From contig CAUVYP010001208.1 of NCBI GenBank assembly GCA_963556195.1, positions 3,162,001 to 3,226,000 on the forward strand: 64,000 nt of DNA. The letters are read 5' to 3'. The stretch comes from Sepiola atlantica. Its lineage: Eukaryota > Mollusca > Cephalopoda > Sepiida > Sepiolidae. The position numbers were made by a program, and so were the translations under genes. Below, piece by piece: positions 35,798-48,822 of this stretch; the first letter of the stretch is position 1; every line of letters starts with the position of its first letter. The notes below the pieces were generated by a model that did not search any database, was not told where the DNA came from, and saw only the letters and a list, made by a program, of their open reading frames with translations.

Positions 35798-36440
35798 TTA
35801 GCGCGTTTTAAAGTTGATATCGCTTTTGTTTATAACTTCCACATTTATTCGAATTGTGCAACGAAACTTTGCAGACAGTCGCAGAGACACATTCTCTACT
35901 GAAGTACTAAGTTTCAGAAGTGCAGATCTTGCACTGCCGGAGATAATTCGATACAAACTGAATACGCAAAACATCAACAAAATTTAGCGCGTTTTAAAGT
36001 TGATATCGCTTTTGTTTATAACTTCCATATTTATTCGAATTGTGCAACGAAACTTTGCAGACAGTCTCGAATAGGCCCTTTCTACTGAAGTACTAAGTTT
36101 CAGAGGTGCAGCTCTTGTACTGCCGGAGATATGTCGATACAAACTGAATACGCAAAACATCAACAAAATTTAGCGCGTTTTAAAGTTGATATCGCTTTTG
36201 TTTATAACTTCCACATTTATTCGAATTGTGCAACGAAACTTTGCAGACAGTCGCGGAGACACATTTTCTACTGAAGTACCAAGTTTCAGAAGTGCCGCTA
36301 TAATACTGCCGGAGATATCTCGATACAAACTGAATACGCAAAACATCAACAAAATTTAGCGCGTTTTAAAGTTGATATCGCTTTTGTTTATAACTTCCAC
36401 ATTTATTCGAATTGTGCAACGAAACTTTGCAGACAGTCGC

Positions 36441-36450
36441 TGAAAAAACA
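36441..36450 (+). repeat. TGAAAAAACA marker insertion (+1 bp)
   Basis: GTCGC is followed by TGAAAAAACATTTT where other C-block monomers have GGAGACACATTTT, one base longer. Further copies lie at 41651, 47790, 48721, 53373 and 56350. All six directly follow an ATAATACTG monomer, so the pair has been inherited together. Confidence 0.9.
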
Positions 36451-36730
36451 TTTTCTACTGAAGTACCAAGTTTCAGAAGTGCAGCTCTTGTACTGCCGGA
36501 GATATTTCGATACAAACTGAATACGCAAAACATCAACAAAATTTAGCGCGTTTTAAAGTTGATATCGCTTTTGTTTATAACTTCCACATTTATTCCAATT
36601 GTGCAACGAAACTTTGCAGACAGTCTCGAATAGGCCCTTTCTACTGAAGTACCAAGTTTCAGAATTGCAGCTCTTGTACTGCCGGAGATATGTCGATACA
36701 AACTGAATACGCAAAACATCAACAAAATTT

Positions 36731-36748
36731 AGCCGGTTTTTAAAATTG
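36731..36748 (+). repeat. AGCCGG marker variant (+1 bp)
   Basis: The usual AGCGCGTTTTAAAGTTG reads AGCCGGTTTTTAAAATTG, one base longer. Copies lie at 41941-41958 and 49011-49028. In each case it follows a TATTCCAATTG monomer. The frameshift joins two antisense frames into an open stretch of about 119 codons (36553-36912, 41763-42122 and 48833-49192). Confidence 0.9.
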
Positions 36749-37101
36749 ATATCGCTTTTGTTTATAACTTCCACATTTATTCGAATTGTGCAACGAAACT
36801 TTGCAGACAGTCGCGGAGACAGATTTCCTACTGAAGTACCAAGTTTCAGAAGTGCAGCTCTTGTACTGCCGGAGATATGTCGATACAAACTGAATACGCA
36901 AAACATCAACAAAATTTAGCGCGTTTTAAAGTTGATATCGCTTTTGTTTATAACTTCCACATTTATTCGAATTGTGCAACGAAACTTTGCAGACAGTCGC
37001 GGAGACACATTTTCTACTGAAGTACCAAGTTTCAGAAGTGCAGCTCTTGTACTGCCGGAGATATGTCGATACAAACTGAATACGCAAAACATCAACAAAA
37101 T

Positions 37102-38775
37102 TTAGCGCGTTTTGAAGTTGATATCGCTTTTGTGTATAACTTCCACATTTATTCGAATTGTACCACGAAACTGTGCAGACAGTCTCGAATAGGCTTTTTC
37201 TACTGAAGTATTAAGTTTCAGAAGTGCAGCTTTTGTACTGCCGGAGATATGTCGATACAAACTGAATACGAAAAACATCAACAAAATTTAGCGCGTTTTA
37301 AAGTTGATATCGCTTTTGTTTATAACTTCCACATTTATTCGAATTGTGCAACGAAACTTTGCAGACAGTCGCGGAGACACATTTCCTACTGAAGTACCAA
37401 GTTTCAGAAGTGCAGATTTTGTACTGCCGGAGATATGTCGATACAAACTGAATACGCAAAACATCAACAAAATTTAGCGCGTTTTAAAGTTGATATCGCT
37501 TTTGTTTATAACTTCCACATTTATTCGAATTGTGCAACGAAACTTTGCAGACAGTCTCGAATGGGCCTTTTCTACTGAAGTACCAAGTTTCAGAAGTGCA
37601 GCTCTTGTACTGCCGGAGATATGTCGATACAAACTGAATAAGCAAAACATCAACAAAATTTAGCGCGTTTTAAAGTGGATATCGCTTTTGTTTATAACTT
37701 CCACATTTATTCGAATTGTGCAACGAAACTTTGCAGACAGTCGCGGAGACAGATTTCCTACTGAAGTACCAAGTTTCAGAAGTGCAGCTCTTGTACTGCC
37801 GGAGATATGTCGATACAAACTGAATAAGCAAAACATCAACAGAATTTAGCGCGTTTTAAAGTTGATATCGCTTTTGTGTATAACTTCCACATTTATTCGA
37901 ATTGTGCAACGAAACTTTGCAGACCGTCTCGAATAGGCCTTTTCTACTGAAGTACCAAGTTTCAGAATTGCAGCTCTTGTACTGCCGGAGATATGTCGAT
38001 ACAAACTGAATACGCAAAACATCAACAAAATTTAGCGCGTTTTAAAGTTGATATCGCTTTTGTTTATAACTTCCACATTTATTCGAATTGTGCAACGAAA
38101 CTTTGCAGACAGTCGCGGAGACACATTTTCTACTGAAGTACCAAGTTTCAGAAATGCAGCTCTTGTACTGCCGGAGATATGTCGATACAAACTGAATACG
38201 CAAAACATCAACAAAATTTAGCGCGTTTTGAAGTTGATATCGCTTTTGTGTATAACTTCCACATTTATTCGAATTGTGCCACGAAACTTTGCAGACAGTC
38301 TCGAATAGGCTTTTTCTACTGAAGTATTAAGTTTCAGAAGTGCAGCTTTTGTACTGCCGGAGATATGTCGATACAAACTGAATACGAAAAACATCAACAA
38401 AATTTAGCGCGTTTTAAAGTTGATATCGCTTTTGTTTATAACTTCCACATTTATTCGAATTGTGCAACGAAACTTTGCAGACAGTCGCGGAGACACATTT
38501 CCTACTGAAGTACCAAGTTTCAGAAGTGCAGCTCTTGTACTGCCGGAGATATGTCGATACAAACTGAATACGCAAAACATCAACAAAATTTAGCGCGTTT
38601 TAAAGTTGATATCGCTTTTGTGTATAACTTCCACATTTATTCGAATTGTGCAACGAAAATTTGCAGACCGTCTCGAATAGGCCTTTTCTACTGAAGTACC
38701 AAGTTTCAGAATTGCAGCTCTTGTACTGCCGGAGATATGTCGATACAAACTGAATACGCAAAACATCAACAAAAT
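37102..38775 (+). repeat. 9-monomer core Q, copy 1 (1674 bp)
   Basis: Order: GTACCACG with ACTGTGCAG; GTGCAGATTTTG; ATAAGC type; GCGGAGACAGATTT; AGACCGTC; CAGAAATGCAG; GTGCCACG; common C block; GAAAATTTGC. It recurs at 42126-43799 and 44730-46402. It is itself related to the 7-monomer repeat at 14967 and block P at 24638, with rearranged ends. Confidence 0.85.
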
Positions 38776-41700
38776 TTAGCGCGTTTTAAAGTTGATATCG
38801 CTTTTGTTTATAACTTCCACATTTATTCGAATTGTGCAACGAAACTTTGCAGACAGTCGCGGAGACACATTTCCTACTGAAGTACCAAGTTTACGAAGTG
38901 CAGATCTTGTACTGCCGGAGATATGTCGATACAAACTGAATACGCAAAACATCAACAAAATTTAGCGCGTTTTAAAGTTGATATCCCTTTTGTTTATAAC
39001 TTCCACATTTATTCGAATTGTGCAACGAAACTTTGCAGACAGTCTCGAATGGGCCTTTTCTACTGAAGTACCAAGTTTCAGAAGTGCAGCTCTTGTACTG
39101 CCGGAGATATGTCGATACAAACTGAATACGCAAAACATCAACAAAATTTAGCGCGTTTTAAAGTTGATATCGCTTTTGTTTACAACTTCCACATTTATTC
39201 GAATTGTGCAACGAAACTTTGCAGACAGTCGCGGAGACACATTTCCTACTGAAGTACCAAGTTTCAGAAGTGCCGCTCTTGTACTGCCGGAGATATGTCG
39301 ATACAAACTGAATACGCAAAACATCAACAAAATTTAGCGCGTTTTAAAGTTGATATCGCTTTTGTTTATAACTTCCACATTTATTACAATTGTGCAACGA
39401 AACTTTGCAGACCGTCTCAAATAGGCCTTTTCTACTGAAGTACCAAGTTTCAGAATTGCAGCTGTTGTACTGCTGGAGATATGTCGATACAAACTGAATA
39501 CGCAAAACATCAACAAAATTTAGCGCGTTTTAAAGTTGATATCGCTTTTGTTTATAACTTCCACATTTATTCGAATTGTGCAACGAAACTTTGCAGACAG
39601 TCGCAGAGACACATTCTCTACTGAAGTACTAAGTTTCAGAAGTGCAGATCTTACACTGCCGGAGATAATTCGATACAAACTGAATACGCAAAACATCAAC
39701 AAAATTTAGCGCGTTTTAAAGTTGATATCGCTTTTGTTTATAACTTCCACATTTATTCGAATTGTGCAACGAAACTTTGCAGACAGTCTCGAATAGGCCC
39801 TTTCTACTGAAGTACTAAGTTTCAGAGGTGCAGCTCTTGTACTGCCGGAGATATGTCGATACAAACTGAATACGCAAAACATCAACAAAATTTAGCGCGT
39901 TTTAAAGTTGATATCGCTTTTGTTTATAACTTCCACATTTATTCGAATTGTGCAACGAAACTTTGCAGATAGTCGCGGATAGGCCTTTTATACTGAAGTA
40001 ATAAGTTTCAGAAGTGCAGCTCTTGTACTTCCGGACATATGTCGATACAAACTGAATACGCAAAACATCAACAAAATTTAGCGCGTTTTAAAGTTGATAT
40101 CGCTTTTGTTTATAACTTCCACATTTATTCGAATTGTGCAACGAAACTTTGCAGACTACCGCGGAGACACATTTTCTACTGAAGTACCAAGTTTCAGAAG
40201 TGCAGCTCTTGTACTGCCGGAGATATGTCGATACAAACTGAATACGCAAAACATCAACAAAATTAAGCGCGTTTTAAAGTTGATATCCCTTTTGTTTATA
40301 ACTTCCACATTTATTCGAATTGTGCAACGAAACTTTGCAGACAGTCTCGAATGGGCCTTTTCTACTGAAGTACCAAGTTTCAGAAGTGCAGCTCTTGTAC
40401 TGCCGGAGATATGTCGATACAAACTGAATACGCAAAACATCAACAAAATTTAGCGCGTTTTAAAGTTGATATCCCTTTTGTTTATAACTTCCACATTTAT
40501 TCGAATTGTGCAACGAAACTTTGCAGACAGTCTCGAATGGGCCTTTTCTACTGAAGTACAAAGTTTCAGAAGTGCAGCTCTTGTACTGCCGGAGATATGT
40601 CGATACAAACTGAATACGCAAAACATCAACAAAATTTAGCGCGTTTTAAAGTGGATATCGCTTTTGTTTACAACTTCCACATTTATTCGAATTGTGCAAC
40701 GAAACTTTGCAGACAGTCGCGGAGACACATTTCCTACTGAAGTACCAAGTTTCAGAAGTGCCGCTCTTGTACTGCCGGAGATATGTCGATACAAACTGAA
40801 TACGCAAAACATCAACAAAATTTAGCGCGTTTTAAAGTTGATATCGCTTTTGTGTAAAACTTCCACATTTATTACAATTGTGCAACGAAACTTTGCAAAC
40901 CGTCTCAAATAGGCCTTTTCTACTGAAGTACCAAGTTTCAGAATTGCAGCTGTTGTACTGCCGGAGATATGTCGATACAAACTGAATACGCAAAACATCA
41001 ACAAAATTTGGCGCGTTTTAAAGTTGATATCGCTTTTGTTTATAACTTCCACATTTATTCGAATTGTGCAACGAAACTTTGCAGACAGTCGCAGAGACAC
41101 ATTCTCTTCTGAAGTACTAAGTTTCAGAAGTGCAGATCTTGCACTGCCGGAGATAATTCGATACAAACTGAATACGCAAAACATCAACAAAATTTAGCGC
41201 GTTTTAAAGTTGATATCGCTTTTGTTTATAACTTCCACATTTATTCGAATTGTGCAACGAAACTTTGCAGACAGTCTCGAATAGGCCCTTTCTACTGAAG
41301 TACTAAGTTTCAGAGGTGCAGCTCTTGTACTGCCGGAGATATGTCGATACAAACTGAATACGCAAAACATCAACAAAATTTAGCGCGTTTTAAAGTTGAT
41401 ATCGCTTTTGTTTATAACTTCCACATTTATTCGAATTGTGCAACGAAACTTTGCAGACAGTCGCGGAGACACATTTTCTACTGAAGTACCAAGTTTCAGA
41501 AGTGCCGCTATAATACTGCCGGAGATATCTCGATACAAACTGAATACGCAAAACATCAACAAAATTTAGCGCGTTTTAAAGTTGATATCGCTTTTGTTTA
41601 TAACTTCCACATTTATTCGAATTGTGCAACGAAACTTTGCAGACAGTCGCTGAAAAAACATTTTCTACTGAAGTACCAAGTTTCAGAAGTGCAGCTCTTG

Positions 41701-42125
41701 TACTGCCGGAGATATTTCGATACAAACTGAATACGCAAAACATCAACAAAATTTAGCGCGTTTTAAAGTTGATATCGCTTTTGTTTATAACTTCCACATT
41801 TATTCCAATTGTGGAACGAAACTTTGCAGACAGTCTCGAATAGGCCCTTTCTACTGAAGTACCAAGTTTCAGAATTGCAGCTCTTGTACTGCCGGAGATA
41901 TGTCGATACAAACTGAATACGCAAAACATCAACCAAATTTAGCCGGTTTTTAAAATTGATATCGCTTTTGTTTATAACTTCCACATTTATTCGAATTGTG
42001 CAACGAAACTTTGCAGACAGTCGCGGAGACACATTTTCTACTGAAGTACCAAGTTTCAGAAGTGCAGCTCTTGTACTGCCGGAGATATGTCGATACAAAC
42101 TGAATACGCAAAACATCAACAAAAT
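38776..42125 (+). repeat. Variable linker between core Q copies 1 and 2 (18 monomers)
   Basis: Order: AGATCT; GATATCCC; GTTTACAAC; TATTACAATTG; GATCTTACACTG; CAGAGGTGCAG; GCGGATAGGCC; GACTACCGCGG; GATATCCC twice (40264 and 40450); GTTTACAAC; GTGTAAAAC; GATCTTGCACTG; CAGAGGTGCAG; ATAATACTG; TGAAAAAACA; TATTCCAATTG; AGCCGG. It contains two successive versions of the GTTTACAAC-to-CAGAGGTGCAG series (39148-39891 and 40636-41379, shift 1488 bp). It also has two stop-lost monomers, at about 40264 (ATTAAGCG) and 41008 (TTTGGCG). Confidence 0.75.
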
Positions 42126-43799
42126 TTAGCGCGTTTTGAAGTTGATATCGCTTTTGTGTATAACTTCCACATTTATTCGAATTGTACCACGAAACTGTGC
42201 AGACAGTCTCGAATAGGCTTTTTCTACTGAAGTATTAAGTTTCAGAAGTGCAGCTTTTGTACTGCCGGAGATATGTCGATACAAACTGAATACGAAAAAC
42301 ATCAACAAAATTTAGCGCGTTTTAAAGTTGATATCGCTTTTGTTTATAACTTCCACATTTATTCGAATTGTGCAACGAAACTTTGCAGACGGTCGCGGAG
42401 ACACATTTCCTACTGAAGTACCAAGTTTCAGAAGTGCAGATTTTGTACTGCCGGAGATATGTCGATACAAACTGAATACGCAAAACATCAACAAAATTTA
42501 GCGCGTTTTAAAGTTGATATCGCTTTTGTTTATAACTTCCACATTTATTCGAATTGTGCAACGAAACTTTGCAGACAGTCTCGAATGGGCCTTTACTACT
42601 GAAGTACCAAGTTTCAGAAGTGCAGCTCTTGTACTGCCGGAGATATGTCGATACAAACTGAATAAGCAAAACATCAACAAAATTTAGCGCGTTTTAAAGT
42701 GGATATCGCTTTTGTTTATAACTTCCACATTTATTCGAATTGTGCAACGAAACTTTGCAGACAGTCGCGGAGACAGATTTCCTACTGAAGTACCAAGTTT
42801 CAGAAGTGCAGCTCTTGTACTGCCGGAGATATGTCGATACAAACTGAATAAGCAAAACATCAACAGAATTTAGCGCGTTTTAAAGTTGATATCGCTTTTG
42901 TGTATAACTTCCACATTTATTCGAATTGTGCAACGAAACTTTGCAGACCGTCTCGAATAGGCCTTTTCTACTGAAGTACCAAGTTTCAGAATTGCAGCTC
43001 TTGTACTGCCGGAGATATGTCGATACAAACTGAATACGCAAAACATCAACAAAATTTAGCGCGTTTTAAAGTTGATATCGCTTTTGTTTATAACTTCCAC
43101 ATTTATTCGAATTGTGCAACGAAACTTTGCAGACAGTCGCGGAGACACATTTTCTACTGAAGTACCAAGTTTCAGAAATGCAGCTCTTGTACTGCCGGAG
43201 ATATGTCGATACAAACTGAATACGCAAAACATCAACAAAATTTAGCGCGTTTTGAAGTTGATATCGCTTTTGTGTATAACTTCCACATTTATTCGAATTG
43301 TGCCACGAAACTTTGCAGACAGTCTCGAATAGGCTTTTTCTACTGAAGTATTAAGTTTCAGAAGTGCAGCTTTTGTACTGCCGGAGATATGTCGATACAA
43401 ACTGAATACGAAAAACATCAACAAAATTTAGCGCGTTTTAAAGTTGATATCGCTTTTGTTTATAACTTCCACATTTATTCGAATTGTGCAACGAAACTTT
43501 GCAGACAGTCGCGGAGACACATTTCCTACTGAAGTACCAAGTTTCAGAAGTGCAGCTATTGTACTGCCGGAGATATGTCGATACAAACTGAATACGCAAA
43601 ACATCAACAAAATTTAGCGCGTTTTAAAGTTGATATCGCTTTTGTGTATAACTTCCACATTTATTCGAATTGTGCAACGAAAATTTGCAGACCGTCTCGA
43701 ATAGGCCTTTTCTACTGAAGTACCAAGTTTCAGAATTGCAGCTCTTGTACTGCCGGAGATATGTCGATACAAACTGAATACGCAAAACATCAACAAAAT
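42126..43799 (+). repeat. 9-monomer core Q, copy 2 (1674 bp)
   Basis: Follows 37102-38775 at a shift of 5024 bp (27 x 186 + 2). The first monomer shares GTACCACGAAACTGTGC with copy 1. Private changes include GACGGTCGCGG near 42390 and GCAGCTATTGTAC near 43553. Confidence 0.85.
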
Positions 43800-44729
43800 T
43801 TAGCGCGTTTTAAAGTTGATATCGCTTTTGTTTATAACTTCCACATTTATTCGAATTGTGCAACGAAACTTTGCAGATAGTCGCGGATAGGCCTTTTATA
43901 CTGAAGTAATAAGTTTCAGAAGTGCAGCTCTTGTACTTCCGGACATATGTCGATACAAACTGAATACGCAAAACATCAACAAAATTTAGCGCGTTTTAAA
44001 GTTGATATCGCTTTTGTTTATAACTTCCACATTTATTCGAATTGTGCAACGAAACTTTGCAGACTACCGCGGAGACACATTTTCTACTGAAGTACCAAGT
44101 TTCAGAAGTGCAGCTCTTGTACTGCCGGAGATATGTCGATACAAACTGAATACGCAAAACATCAACAAAATTTAGCGCGTTTTAAAGTTGATATCCCTTT
44201 TGTTTATAACTTCCACATTTATTCGAATTGTGCAACGAAACTTTGCAGACAGTCTCGAATGGGCCTTTTCTACTGAAGTACCAAGTTTCAGAAGTGCAGC
44301 TCTTGTACTGCCGGAGATATGTCGATACAAACTGAATACGCAAAACATCAACAAAATTTAGCGCGTTTTAAAGTTGATATCGCTTTTGTTTATAACTTCC
44401 ACATTTATTCGAATTGTGCAACGAAACTTTGCAGACAGTCGCAGAGACACATTCTCTACTGAAGTACTAAGTTTCAGAAGTGCAGATCTTGCACTGCCGG
44501 AGATAATTCGATACAAACTGAATACGCAAAACATCAACAAAATTTAGCGCGTTTTAAAGTTGATATCGCTTTTGTTTATAACTTCCACATTTATTCGAAT
44601 TGTGCAACGAAACTTTGCAGACAGTCTCGAATAGGCCCTTTCTACTGAAGTACTAAGTTTCAGAGGTGCAGCTCTTGTACTGCCGGAGATATGTCGATAC
44701 AAACTGAATACGCAAAACATCAACAAAAT
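43800..44729 (+). repeat. Short linker between core Q copies 2 and 3 (5 monomers)
   Basis: GCGGATAGGCC with CTTCCGGACATATG; GACTACCGCGG; GATATCCC; GATCTTGCACTG with GATAATTCG; CAGAGGTGCAG. The first three match 39892-40449 at a shift of 3908 bp; the last two match 41008-41379 at 3350 bp. The linker is therefore an internally deleted version of the 38776-42125 linker. Confidence 0.8.
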
Positions 44730-46402
44730 TTAGCGCGTTTTGAAGTTGATATCGCTTTTGTGTATAACTTCCACATTTATTCGAATTGTACCACGAATAG
44801 TGCAGACAGTCTTGAATAGGCTTTTTCTACTGAAGTATTAAGTTTCAGAAGTGCAGCTTTTGTACTGCCGGAGATATGTCGATACAAACTGAATACGAAA
44901 AACATCAACAAAATTTAGCGCGTTTTAAAGTTGATATCGCTTTTGTTTATAACTTCCACATTTATTCGAATTGTGCAACGAAACTTTGCAGACAGTCGCG
45001 GAGACACATTTCCTACTGAAGTACCAAGTTTCAGAAGTGCAGATTTTGTACTGCCGGAGATATGTCGATACAAACTGAATACGCAAAACATCAACAAAAT
45101 TTAGCGCGTTTTAAAGTTGATATCGCTTTTGTTTATAACTTCCACATTTATTCGAATTGTGCAACGAAACTTTGCAGACAGTCTCGAATGAGCCTTTTCT
45201 ACTGAAGTACCAAGTTTCAGAAGTGCAGCTCTTGTACTGCCGGAGATATGTCGATACAAACTGAATAAGCAAAACATCAACAAAATTTAGCGCGTTTTAA
45301 AGTGGATATCGCTTTTGTTTATAACTTCCACATTTATTCGAATTGTGCAACGAAACTTTGCAGACAGTCGCAGAGACACATTTCCTACTGAAGTACCAAG
45401 TTTCAGAAGTGCAGCTCTTGTACTGCCGGAGATATGTCGATACAAACTGAATAAGCAAAACATCAACAGAATTTAGCGCGTTTTAAAGTTGATATCGCTT
45501 TTGTGTATAACTTCCACATTTATTCGAATTGTGCAACGAAACTTTGCAGACCGTCTCGAATAGGCCTTTTCTACTGAAGTACCAAGTTTCAGAATTGCAG
45601 CTCTTGTACTGCCGGAGATATGTCGATACAAACTGAATACGCAAAACATCAACAAAATTTAGCGCGTTTTAAAGTTGATATCGCTTTTGTTTATAACTTC
45701 CACATTTATTCGAATTGTGCAACGAAACTTTGCAGACAGTCGCGGAGACAGATTTTCTACTGAAGTACCAAGTTTCAGAAATGCAGCTCTTGTACTGCCG
45801 GAGATATGTCGATACAAACTGAATACGCAAAACATCAACAAAATTTAGCGCGTTTTGAAGTTGATATCGCTTTTGTGTATAACTTCCACATTTATTCGAA
45901 TTGTGCCACGAAACTTTGCAGACAGTCTCGAATAGGCTTTTTCTACTGAAGTATTAAGTTTCAGAAGTGCAGCTTTTGTACTGCCGGAGATATGTCGATA
46001 CAAACTGAATACGAAAAACATCAACAAAATTTAGCGCGTTTTAAAGTTGATATCGCTTTTGTTTATAACTTCCACATTTATTCGAATTGTGCAACGAAAC
46101 TTTGCAGACAGTCGCGGAGACACATTTCCTACTGAAGTACCAAGTTTCAGAAGTGCAGCTCTTGTACTGCCGGAGATATGTCGATACAAACTGAATACGC
46201 AAAACATCAACAAAATTTAGCGCGTTTTAAAGTTGATATCGCTTTTGTGTATAACTTCCACATTTATTACAATTGTGCAACGAAAATTTGCAGACCGTCT
46301 CGAATAGGCCTTTTCTACTGAAGTACCAAGTTTCAGAATTGCAGCTCTTGTACTGCCGGAGATATGTCGATACAAACTGAATACGCAAAACATCAACAAA
46401 AT
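44730..46402 (+). repeat. 9-monomer core Q, copy 3 (1673 bp)
   Basis: Follows copy 2 at 2604 then 2603 bp. The one-base change comes from ACCACGAATAGTGCAG near 44793, where copy 2 has ACCACGAAACTGTGCAG. Private changes include GGGACGAG-free GCAGAGACAC near 45370 replacing GCGGAGACAG, and TATTACAATTG near 46265. Confidence 0.85.
44788..44806 (+). repeat. Single-base loss with substitution (ACGAATAGTGCAG)
   Basis: The normally conserved CACGAAAC..TGCAG is altered to CACGAATAGTGCAG, giving a 185-bp monomer. It is private to this copy and breaks the antisense frame of the unit. Confidence 0.85.
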
Positions 46403-46960
46403 TTAGCGCGTTTTAAAGTTGATATCGCTTTTGTTTATAACTTCCACATTTATTCGAATTGTGCAACGAAACTTTGCAGACAGTCGCGGAGACACATTTC
46501 CTACTGAAGTACCAAGTTTCAGAAGTGCAGATCTTGTACTGCCGGAGATATGTCGATACAAACTGAATACGCAAAACATCAACAAAATTTAGCGCGTTTT
46601 AAAGTTGATATCCCTTTTGTTTATAACTTCCACATTTATTCGAATTGTGCAACGAAACTTTGCAGACAGTCTCGAATGGGCCTTTTCTACTGAAGTACCA
46701 AGTTTCAGAAGTGCAGCTCTTGTACTGCCGGAGATATGTCGATACAAACTGAATACGCAAAACATCAACAAAATTTAGCGCGTTTTAAAGTGGATATCGC
46801 TTTTGTTTACAACTTCCACATTTATTCGAATTGTGCAACGAAACTTTGCAGACAGTCGCGGAGACACATTTCCTACTGAAGTACCAAGTTTCAGAAGTGC
46901 AGCTCTTGTACTGCCGGAGATATGTCGATACAAACTGAATACGCAAAACATCAACAAAAT
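46403..46960 (+). repeat. Three-monomer linker (AGATCT, GATATCCC, GTTTACAAC)
   Basis: Same three-monomer order as 38776-39333 and 26312-26869. It joins core Q copy 3 to the 5-monomer tandem repeat. Confidence 0.75.
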
Positions 46961-47891
46961 TTAGCGCGTTTTAAAGTTGATATCGCTTTTGTGTAAAACT
47001 TCCACATTTATTACAATTGTGCAACGAAACTTTGCAAACCGTCTCAAATAGGCCTTTTCTACTTAAGTACCAAGTTTCAGAATTGCAGCTCTTGTACTGC
47101 CGGAGATATGTCGATACAAACTGAATACGCAAAACATCAACAAAATTTAGCGCGTTTTAAAGTTGATATCGCTTTTGTTTATAACTTCCACATTTATTCG
47201 AATTGTGCAACGAAACTTTGCAGACAGTCGCAGAGACACATTCTCTACTGAAGTACTAAGTTTCAGAAGTGCAGATCTTGCACTGCCGGAGATAATTCGA
47301 TACAAACTGAATACGCAAAACATCAACAAAATTTAGCGCGTTTTAAAGTTGATATCGCTTTTGTTTATAACTTCCACATTTATTCGAATTGTGCAACGAA
47401 ACTTTGCAGACAGTCTCGAATAGGCCCTTTCTACTGAAGTACTAAGTTTCAGAGGTGCAGCTCTTGTACTGCCGGAGATATGTCGATACAAACTGAATAC
47501 GCAAAACATCAACAAAATTTAGCGCGTTTTAAAGTTGATATCGCTTTTGTTTATAACTTCCACATTTATTCGAATTGTGCAACGAAACTTTGCAGACAGT
47601 CGCGGAGACACATTTTCTACTGAAGTACCAAGTTTCAGAAGTGCCGCTATAATACTGCCGGAGATATCTCGATACAAACTGAATACGCAAAACATCAACA
47701 AAATTTAGCGCGTTTTAAAGTTGATATCGCTTTTGTTTATAACTTCCACATTTATTCGAATTGTGCAACGAAACTTTGCAGACAGTCGCTGAAAAAACAT
47801 TTTCTACTGAAGTACCAAGTTTCAGAAGTGCAGCTCTTGTACTGCCGGAGATATGTCGATACAAACTGAATACGCAAAACATCAACAAAAT
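46961..47891 (+). repeat. 5-monomer higher-order repeat, copy 1 (931 bp)
   Basis: Order: GTGTAAAAC with TACTTAAG; GATCTTGCACTG; CAGAGGTGCAG; ATAATACTG; TGAAAAAACA (187 bp). The length is 5 x 186 + 1, the extra base being the TGAAAAAACA insertion. The next 931 bp repeat it. Confidence 0.9.
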
Positions 47892-48822
47892 TTAGCGCGT
47901 TTTAAAGTTGATATCGCTTTTGTGTAAAACTTCCACATTTATTACAATTGTGCAACGAAACTTTGCAAACCGTCTCAAATAGGCCTTTTCTACTGAAGTA
48001 CCAAGTTTCAGAATTGCAGCTCGTGTACTGCCGGAGATATGTCGATACAAACTGAATACGCAAAACATCAACAAAATTTAGCGCGTTTTAAAGTTGATAT
48101 CGCTTTTGTTTATAACTTCCACATTTATTCGAATTGTGCAACGAAACTTTGCAGACAGTCGCAGAGACACATTCTCTACTGAAGTACTAAGTTTCAGAAG
48201 TGCAGATCTTGCACTGCCGGAGATAATTCGATACAAACTGAATACGCAAAACATCAACAAAATTTAGCGCGTTTTAAAGTTGATATCGCTTTTGTTTATA
48301 ACTTCCACATTTATTCGAATTGTGCAACGAAACTTTGCAGACAGTCTCTAATAGGCCCTTTCTACTGAAGTACTAAGTTTCAGAGGTGCAGCTCTTGTAC
48401 TGCCGGAGATATGTCGATACAAACTGAATACGCAAAACATCAACAAAATTTAGCGCGTTTTAAAGTTGATATCGCTTTTGTTTATAACTTCCACATTTAT
48501 TCGAATTGTGCAACGAAACTTTGCAGACAGTCGCGGAGACACATTTTCTACTGAAGTACCAAGTTTCAGAAGTGCCGCTATAATACTGCCGGAGATATCT
48601 CGATACAAACTGAATACGCAAAACATCAACAAAATTTAGCGCGTTTTAAAGTTGATATCGCTTTTGTTTATAACTTCCACATTTATTCGAATTGTGCAAC
48701 GAAACTTTGCAGACAGTCGCTGAAAAAACATTTTCTACTGAAGTACCAAGTTTCAGAAGTGCAGCTCTTGTACTGCCGGAGATATTTCGATACAAACTGA
48801 ATACGCAAAACATCAACAAAAT
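47892..48822 (+). repeat. 5-monomer higher-order repeat, copy 2 (931 bp)
   Basis: Adjacent copy of 46961-47891. Private changes include GCTCGTGTAC near 48020, GTCTCTAATAGG near 48347, and GATATTTCG instead of GATATGTCG near 48781. Otherwise the diagnostic marks match in order. Confidence 0.9.

Larger units (their letters stand above)
35798..37101 (+). repeat. Seven-monomer linker carrying two +1-bp marker monomers
   Basis: Order: GATCTTGCACTG with GATAATTCG; CAGAGGTGCAG; ATAATACTG; TGAAAAAACA (187 bp); TATTCCAATTG; AGCCGGTTTTTAAAATTG start (187 bp); common C block. This order reappears with variations before 42126, near 47.1-49.2 kb, and (without AGCCGG) in the 16-monomer repeats after 52 kb. 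It is the founding appearance, by position, of several types that dominate the right half. Confidence 0.75.

Noticed and set aside
36441..36450. TGAAAAAACA as an insertion footprint of a mobile element
   Set aside because: The change is a few substitutions plus one base in the variable block, without a target duplication or inserted element.
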